Below are positions 58,801 through 64,000 of a DNA stretch of 64,000 nt, piece after piece; positions within the stretch are counted from its first letter, which is position 1; each line of letters opens with the position of its first letter. The DNA comes from Astropecten irregularis (lineage: Eukaryota; Echinodermata; Asteroidea; Paxillosida; Astropectinidae), in contig OZ020262.1 in NCBI GenBank assembly GCA_963971285.1, positions 9,740,745-9,804,744 of the forward strand, in the 5' to 3' direction. The position numbers were made by a program, and so were the translations under genes. Under the pieces are notes generated by a model that saw nothing but the letters and a program-made list of their open reading frames with translations, searched no databases and was not told the DNA's origin.

Positions 58801-61800
58801 ATTGACGACCCTTATAAGTAACAATTACTTGGTTACTCAATACGGCCGATTCACAATAGCGCGCCACCATGAGTTTGCAATGCATTGGCCAATCACAATA
58901 CGCATAATTAATTTTTTTCGGCAAACTGCGCATGTGCAAAGATGCGCAGTTTGTCAACAAATTGGCCAACGCGTTGCAAACTCATGGTGGCGCGCTATTG
59001 TGAATCGCCCCCGTATTATTTCCTACACAGCGCTAGATGAAAATTTCTTTGAATGAATTTTGTCTTTAGGTCAAGAGTTGGCAGGGCACGTATGAACCGG
59101 AGATCGAACGGAACCGACAGATCCTGAAGGCTGAGATCCGACCGCTTCAAGCTTATCCCTTCATCTACTTGGCACTGTCCATCTTCCCTCTCATCAACAG
59201 GTAAAAGTGAGATCAAACACACCGACATCTTGGATCTGGGAAGGTTTGGAAAGGTTTCAAACCACGAAGCCTTAGGGGTTAGGGTTAAAGAAGGTGCCAC
59301 TGTGGTACTGGACAGTGTTGTATGACTCGAGACCGGAAATTTGCTGCATCGGCCTCGGCCTCGTAGGTCTATGACTCGGCCTTGGCCTCGGAGGCTGTGG
59401 ACTCGGATACAACACTGGTACTGGACCTTGCTGATGTAAGTTGGGCCCTCGCCGAAGTTGGACGACTCGAGGCGGTGACTTGGACTCGAGTCCGACTCGA
59501 GTTCCCAATCTTTGTGACTTGACTTGGAACAAAATGGCTTGAGATTTTACTTGACTTGAGAAAATTTGACTTGCGACTTGACTTGACTTGAGAAAATTTG
59601 ACTTGCGACTTGCAACTTGACTTGAACAAAATTTTACTCGCAACTTATTGACTTGACTTTTGAAATTTTGACTTAGTCAGAAGCCGTCACAACTCTGGCC
59701 CTCGCTCAACTTCAAGTGGCTTTGGTAAATTCATGCTCGTATACAGCCGTCATTATTGATGTTATTTTATATCACCCTATACAGAATACAGAATGCGGTC
59801 AAGCCTGGTCATCCAGTCTTTGCTCTGGTCATCCTCCACGCCATGTCGTCCCCTCTACAGGGTCTGGTCAATGCCATGGTATATGGAATGGATAGGGAGA
59901 CTCGCACCAGGCTGTCGTGGACACAGATCAAGGTATTACTATCTCCCATCCCATCCCTATGGATCCTCCAAGAGATCGGTCAAGCCAGGCCAAACAGCAG
60001 TCTCCAAACCACCAAACAGGCCTCAGGGTGTCTAAAAAGTAAACAGGTTGCCATTACACCATACAGACATAATAAGACAATACACCGATCCATTAGGCCA
60101 CGCCCACCATAGCAACGTCCAAGCCACAACGCACACGCGCACGCACATAACGTGTCACGATCGGCCACACACGAAGCATCGCATACTCTCAACCACAGAA
60201 CGAACCTATCTCTGTTGAACTTTGGTTTTGTAAAAGGCCAAAAATGTACATTTCCTCTCAGCCAGGGCATCGAGAGTCAGAAATATAATGAAAATATAAA
60301 CACCGCTTGACCATGGTTCAGAATAAAACTTGGATTTGTCATAGAATTGCCTTGTACATACGAAACAAAAGTAAACTCAACGAAAAGTGTGTAGTAAAGA
60401 ATACACAATTTAAAACATTTTGTCGGACAAAATGGTGGCAATTTGTCGGACCTTAAATTACGTGCTGTGATTGGTCAATTTGTCCAGAGGCGTGGCCTAC
60501 TGGATTGGTGTATTGTCGATTTCAGCCTTTTGTGTCAGAAATCAGAATCCTACAGCTTGAAACTTTGCATCAATGAGATCATCTAGATATCATCGTGGAA
60601 ATCTCAGACACGCGTTTACTCCAGCAAAAAATATGATCAGCTTTCCTCAAAATGTTTTCAAACTTGTATCATTAGCCCTTTAGAAGTATGGCGGACACAA
60701 TAGGAGGGCGCGGCTTGGTTTGGGTAAAGTCCTTTGTGTTTGACTCAAAATACCCACTTCAAACAGTGCCCTCCTATTGTAAATAAATAATAATAATAAT
60801 AATTTGGGAGGCTAATCATCCTTACTGGCAGCTGGGGTGCTGAATTGCGAAGGATGCGACTTCAACGTGATCGAGTTGCAGGCTTTCATGGGCGCCCTTG
60901 GCTGCCAGCCAAATCAACCCATATATGATCACGGAGTACAGCCTGAGATCGAAAGTGTTTGATTTTTGTGGAGGGAGGAAAACCGGATCACCTGGAGAAA
61001 AACCCTCGTAGCATAGGAGAGAACCAACGCACAACTCTACTCACATATGACCCAGGCCGGATTCGAACCCGGGACACATTGGTGAGAGGCGAGTGCCTAA
61101 CACACTTGCCACCCATGCCACCCATGTGTCCGCCATACTTCGAAAAGGCTAATTTCATTAACTTGTGGCTGTGAGATTGTGTATCATTGAGGGAATTCGT
61201 TGACCGAGCTTCTGCAGTGCCAATTAACAATTAACTGGTGACACTTGATCAACTCTGTGCAATTTCCTAACCTTTCACCCAACCTAGCTAATTGTAATGC
61301 TTATCTGGGGCAGGTGTTTTGTTCTTATATGTACGATTGATTCCTGTGACAGCTGTGGCCTTTGGTGATGGTGTTGCTCTTATTCATCATGCATACGTGA
61401 TATTTGTCTTGTTATTTCTTCGCACCCATTTCTACCCCCCAAATTTATTCCAATTTGATCCCCGGTCGGTCATGCTCCCAACTTCCAACACCCATGTACC
61501 CACCCACCCACTACCCTTTGTTTACTTACTCACCCTATAATTATACCATGTGTACCCTTCCATTTCCACCCAATCTGGGTTTCCCACCCTATGTCTTTTC
61601 CTCGCCCTTTATACCTGTTTACAAATCCCCCTGCTTACCAAATCTGGGCTGTTTACTTCCCTTTTACACCCTCACACCCATTTTTAATCGTCTCTTATTC
61701 TCTCCCATCCCGGACTCTTTCCCTACGCCACACCCTTCACCCCTCCCTTTACACCCATTTTGGGCTCTTTGTTTCCTCTATACCCTCTGTCCACCTTTGA

Positions 61801-62332
61801 TCCATACCCATTAAATTATCTGTCCATCCTCGCCTATTTTGGGATCCATACCCTGTGTGCACCTTTAACACCCATTTAACACCCACTTTCCCCCCCCCCC
61901 CCCCCTCACCCAATTTGGGCTCTGTACCCTCTTTGCACCTTTTACACCCATTTTGGGCTCCATACCCTGTGTGCACCTTTAACACCCATTTAACATCCCC
62001 ATCCCCCCCCCACCTCTCACCCATTTTGGGCTCCGTACCCTCTGTGCACCTTTGACACCAAATTAACACCCCCATCCCCCCCCCACCTCTCACCCATTTT
62101 GGGCTCCGTACCCTCTGTGCACCTTTGACACCCAATTAACAATCCCCCCATCCCACCCAATTTGGGGTCTCTTCCCTCCCCCCCCCCCCCTCCTTCTCAC
62201 CAACAGGCCGCATACGAGGGTCGTTCTATGCACCAGCCCATCAGAGAGTACCCGCTGGTGTCGGCGCCCGAAACTCCGGAGCTGGAAGACGTAGACCCAT
62301 TTGCCATGAAGCCCCTCAAACACTCCATGTGA
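49900..62332 (+). CDS. Seven-transmembrane receptor, cAMP-receptor-like (Dicty_CAR/class E-like) GPCR, 11 exons
   Basis: Coding exons: 49900-50022, 50413-50465, 50655-50766, 51368-51428, 56304-56391, 56876-56965, 57589-57627, 58318-58396, 59070-59200, 59785-59932, 62207-62332; phases close to 349 aa. Seen: short extracellular N-terminus with an NSS sequon, seven hydrophobic segments, GAWCWI at 173-178 (Cys176 could pair with Cys106 before helix 3), a charged third intracellular loop, and SPLQGLVNAMVYG (281-293) in helix 7. This layout matches the cAMP-receptor-like/GPR157-type receptors found in many invertebrates, which are distinct from rhodopsin-like receptors because DRY and NPxxY are absent. 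Ligand and coupling are unknown; the name does not imply cAMP binding. Intron 4 is nearly 4.9 kb and packed with repeats. A second possible last exon lies at 63799. Runs away from the exchanger gene. Confidence 0.88.
51541..51908 (-). mobile_element. TTAA MITE, end type A, minus orientation
   Basis: Right edge CCAAAGTATGATAGTACCT then TTAA; the other end reads CTATACTTTGG. In receptor intron 4. Confidence 0.75.
52138..53629. mobile_element. 1.5-kb non-autonomous element with TA/GGTGTTCGGG ends
   Basis: Left TA then GGTGTTCGGGGTC; right GAACCCGAACACC then TA. The right end is itself a hairpin (TAGGTGTTCGG-CTTGAA-CCCGAACACCTA). The interior has CTTCCGGTT and ACCGGAAGTGAAGG segments and no ORF of note. 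TA flanks suggest Tc1/mariner-like mobilisation, but the family is not recognised. Confidence 0.6.
53838..53940. repeat. Dispersed palindromic repeat (GTTAGGAGGGCCTGACG family), truncated
   Basis: Lead TAAGTAATAAACTGATGCAAA and first arm only. In receptor intron 4, cut off before the next MITE. Confidence 0.65.
53947..54073. mobile_element. hAT-like palindromic MITE (CAGGGCTCTATTTCATAAA)
   Basis: Nearly perfect inverse arms CAGGGCTCTATTTCATAAA / TTTATGAAATAGAGCCCTG with inner TTCCTAAGT/ACTTAGGAA pairs. Confidence 0.8.
54130..54267. mobile_element. Short MITE with AATAGCGCT ends, copy 2
   Basis: CAATAGCGCTGCGCACT start and inverse TTAGTGCGGAACGCTTTT end; interior as at 3408. Confidence 0.7.
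55252..55938 (+). repeat. C-rich satellite with exact 100-bp higher-order unit
   Basis: CACTCCACCCCTCCCTATCC recurs at 55461, 55561, 55661, 55761 and 55861, so the period is exactly 100 bp. Each unit is built of ~10-base CCAACCCACT/CCACCCCTCC blocks. No T-led stop codon occurs in any plus frame, giving three overlapping false ORFs of 265-280 aa. Confidence 0.95.
56100..56246 (+). mobile_element. TTAA MITE fragment, type B right half
   Basis: TTTTCACTGTTTTCTACTG, GATCAATTGAGCTGAAT, TTTCACAGG and CACCTTTACCAAT match type B copies; left half missing. Just before receptor exon 5. Confidence 0.6.
57055..57290. mobile_element. Palindromic MITE, GAGGCTC family
   Basis: Shared interior (CATACGCTGAAAATATAGG, GATTCACGAAATGGAGCC) with CTCCGGCTCTGG-type ends. 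In receptor intron 6. Confidence 0.7.
57302..57540. repeat. Dispersed GGAGTTAGGAGG-family repeat with locally triplicated arm
   Basis: After the CTGCTCATCAGCC lead, the module GATCCTGCTAGGATCGAAA..CATCAGGCCCTCC occurs three times in tandem (~59-bp unit). In receptor intron 6, ending about 50 bases before exon 7. Confidence 0.8.
57640..58255 (+). repeat. 88-89-bp tandem repeat
   Basis: CACATTCTGTAACCCTAA begins at 57741, 57829, 57918, 58006, 58095 and (variant) 58183. Units also carry GGAACCTTCCTGAATC and AAAGTCCAACACTGTGCA. Fills receptor intron 7 between exons 7 and 8. Confidence 0.95.
58461..58652. mobile_element. Palindromic MITE, GAGGCTC family
   Basis: GTTTACGAAACAGAGGCTC and inverse AGCCTCTGTTCCGTAAAC with a shortened interior. 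In receptor intron 8. Confidence 0.8.
58844..59010. mobile_element. Palindromic MITE (GCGATTCACAATAGCGCGCC), copy 3
   Basis: GGCCGATTCACAATAGCGCG and inverse CGCGCTATTGTGAATCGCCC; arms include GAGTTTGCAATGCATTGGCC. In receptor intron 8, about 60 bases before exon 9. Confidence 0.85.
59340..59665. repeat. CTTGACTTG-rich and CTCGGCCTCGG-rich simple repeat segment
   Basis: Overlapping variants of GACTTGACTTGAGAAAATTT between 59505 and 59665, preceded by GACTCGGCCTTGGCCTCGG-type sequence. In receptor intron 9. Confidence 0.7.
61430..62206 (+). repeat. ~73-bp tandem repeat before receptor terminal exon 11
   Basis: CACCCATTTTGGGCTCCGTA, CCCTCTGTGCACCTTTGACA and C-homopolymer blocks repeat with decay toward 61430; copies near 61907, 62019 and 62092 are clearest. 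The C/T-rich last unit forms the polypyrimidine tract of exon 11. Confidence 0.85.
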
Positions 62333-62619
62333 ACACAAAATAACCAAAACCCCACACACACACAGAGTTAGTATCTGGAATCAAACTTCTTCAACATCTG
62401 GGATATCATTATTCAAGCTCGTGGCTATAAATCAGTCTGTTCGTTTTGTTAAACAAGCGATTTTTGCATTTTAGAGTAATTGGTGGTAGTGGTGTTACGT
62501 GGTGGTTGTTACATTTTCTGTTTTTCTACTTTATCCCTCATAATTCTTTTCAGGTTGCTTAGCTTCTTTCTTTTTCTTGACTTGATTTTGTTAATCATGT
62601 GTGATTATCAATGCTAGGA

Positions 62620-62990
62620 TGGATTTCACAAAGCCCTGTGAACGATCGTAACTTGAGTTACAAAGGATAACCCATCGTATCCTACGTAGGACTGCAATGG
62701 GAGAATGGAGAATCGGTCTTCAAGTCAACAGTGCACGCAGTTGTGAGCATGCGTGCGTTGTTTTGCGTGTACGTGCGCGTGCGCTGTTGACTTGAAGACC
62801 GATTCTCCAAAGTCTCCCATTGTTGTGGATTTACACTTCCAGGGGTCGATTTCACCAAACTCATCGTAACTTAGTATCAATCGTAGGACTTGTGATACAT
62901 TGCAACCCCACGTAGAAGTCGAAAGATACAATGGGTTATCCTTCATATCTCGAGTAACGATCGATCGTAGGACTTTGTGAAATCCACCCC
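62620..62990. mobile_element. Composite: two TTTCAC-type MITE pieces around a GGAGA palindromic MITE
   Basis: 62620-62692 is half of the family seen at 40281. 62695-62822 is a full copy of the 17701 palindrome. 62838-62990 is a further copy of the first family. Confidence 0.7.
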
Positions 62991-63377
62991 CTATATGCTG
63001 CCCCCATCCAAAAACCTATAAAAACAAATCTACATCTTAATTCATTTGAATATCTATCATGTATTGCTTGAGCCATACTGAAGTTTAATGGTGTTGTTAC
63101 TGTGTACCGGTATTTAAAAGCTTATGCAGCTTGACTTTTAGTTAATAGTCTTCTTCATCAAGTTCTGCAATCATTTTGTATTTGCTCAACTAACATGACT
63201 ACACACTGCTTACTTTAGAATTGTCATTTTTCAAGTCTTCTGTTTTCACTAACTCTCTTTTGTTATTGAATTAGTTTTTTTTTTCATTTTGTCCCTTTTT
63301 TTGCATGCATACACTGCTTTACAGTTGCGCCATTTTGTGCTTCAGTCATAACAATTACTGTGTTTATTTTTCATTGC

Positions 63378-63727
63378 TGGTTTCAAAATAACGTAGACAT
63401 AGACTTAGCTCTAGACAATCAGATTTGGATGCAGCCAGAGCTATGGCTAGGTCTATTTTCTTGGTGTCTCCACGTATTTTCAATGGAGCGAAGACCTAGA
63501 CCTAGCTCTAGACAACAGATTCGGATGCAGCCAGAGCTATAGCTACGTCTATTGTCTAGGTGTCTCTGAGTATTTCCAATGGAGCGAAGACCTAGACCTA
63601 GCTCTAGACAATCAGATTCGGATGCAGCCAGAGCTATAGCTACATCTATTGTCTTGATGTCTCTGCGTATTTCCAATGGAGCGAAGACCTAGACCTAGCT
63701 CTAGACAACAGATTTGGATGCAGCCTT
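63378..63727 (+). repeat. ~97-bp tandem repeat before alternative terminal exon
   Basis: AAGACCTAGACCTAGCTCTA begins at 63491, 63587 and 63684; a partial unit leads the array. Each unit has CAGATTCGGATGCAGCCAGA and CCAATGGAGCG. Ends about 70 bases before the exon at 63799. Confidence 0.9.
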
Positions 63728-63798
63728 AGTTCGATAAAAAAAAAGCCAGCATCAGGGGATCAGTTTGTCATGAGCCTTTCATTGATTGTCCTTCTTAG

Positions 63799-64000
63799 AT
63801 GAGTTTCATCAGTCGCATCACCAGGGTCCCAGAGATCAAGGAATACCCCATGCCTGAGGAAGAGGCAGACGGCACCTCAGCGCCCCAGGAGGGTCGTGGA
63901 GAGGACATCGGGGAGGGAGACGAGATGAGGTCTCCCTCGGAGGTGCATCTTACCGATCATCGTGACGACCAGGAGGTGAAGATGGAGGGAGTCATGACAG
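63799..64000 (+). CDS. Alternative terminal exon of the receptor (partial, runs off window)
   Basis: After a good acceptor (CTTCTTAG) a phase-0 open frame starts MSFISRITRVPEIKEYPMPE and continues as an acidic, Ser/Pro/Glu-rich tail to the window edge. Exon 10 (ending 59932) also ends in phase 0, so this exon can replace exon 11. Both tails carry an R/K-EYP motif (PIREYP in exon 11, EIKEYP here), which supports an alternative or duplicated C-terminus. It could instead be the first coding exon of a next gene starting at this ATG. Confidence 0.6.
   Translation, partial: MSFISRITRVPEIKEYPMPEEEADGTSAPQEGRGEDIGEGDEMRSPSEVHLTDHRDDQEVKMEGVMT

Noticed and set aside
1-64000. LTR, LINE or other large autonomous elements
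   Set aside because: No reverse transcriptase, integrase or capsid-like reading and no long terminal direct repeats were seen; all mobile elements here look non-autonomous.

Overview
The window is nuclear DNA from an intron-rich, AT-leaning invertebrate animal. GT-AG introns, animal protein families, many short palindromic DNA transposons (MITEs), tRNA-derived SINEs and minisatellites all fit a marine deuterostome such as an echinoderm or hemichordate. The species cannot be fixed from sequence alone. No bacterial operons, rRNA, CRISPR array or LTR element were seen.

Layout: 1-10390 is mostly gene-poor and repeat-rich, with one possible terminal exon of an upstream gene at 8930-9001. 10391-11695 (+) is a single-exon Golgi carbohydrate 6-O-sulfotransferase. 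11696-17200 is repeat-rich spacer. 17239-34987 (+) is a 30-exon strawberry-notch (SBNO) family helicase-like protein of 1384 aa. Every splice phase closes, and it carries an unusual C-terminal tail with PIP-box-like, SIM-like, NLS and UBZ-type zinc-finger motifs. 34988-38956 is 3' flank and repeats. 38957-49105 (-) is a 19-exon Na+/H+ exchanger (SLC9A/NHE, 791 aa). 49900-62332 (+) is an 11-exon seven-helix receptor of the cAMP-receptor-like type (349 aa), divergent head-to-head with the exchanger. 63799-64000 is an alternative terminal exon of that receptor, cut by the window edge.

The genes do not form one pathway. Their shared feature is how often tandem repeats touch splice sites. A 21-bp minisatellite starts right after a donor in the SBNO-like gene. 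A ~38-bp minisatellite contains the exon 1 donor of the exchanger. Intron 11 of the exchanger is triplicated together with its splice sites. Both alternative last exons of the receptor follow tandem arrays. An SBNO-like exon 12 acceptor lies just after a TTAA-flanked MITE, and the exon 30 acceptor is duplicated in frame.

The most interesting protein is the SBNO-like helicase, whose tail looks like that of proteins recruited to modified PCNA. This is inference from motifs only.
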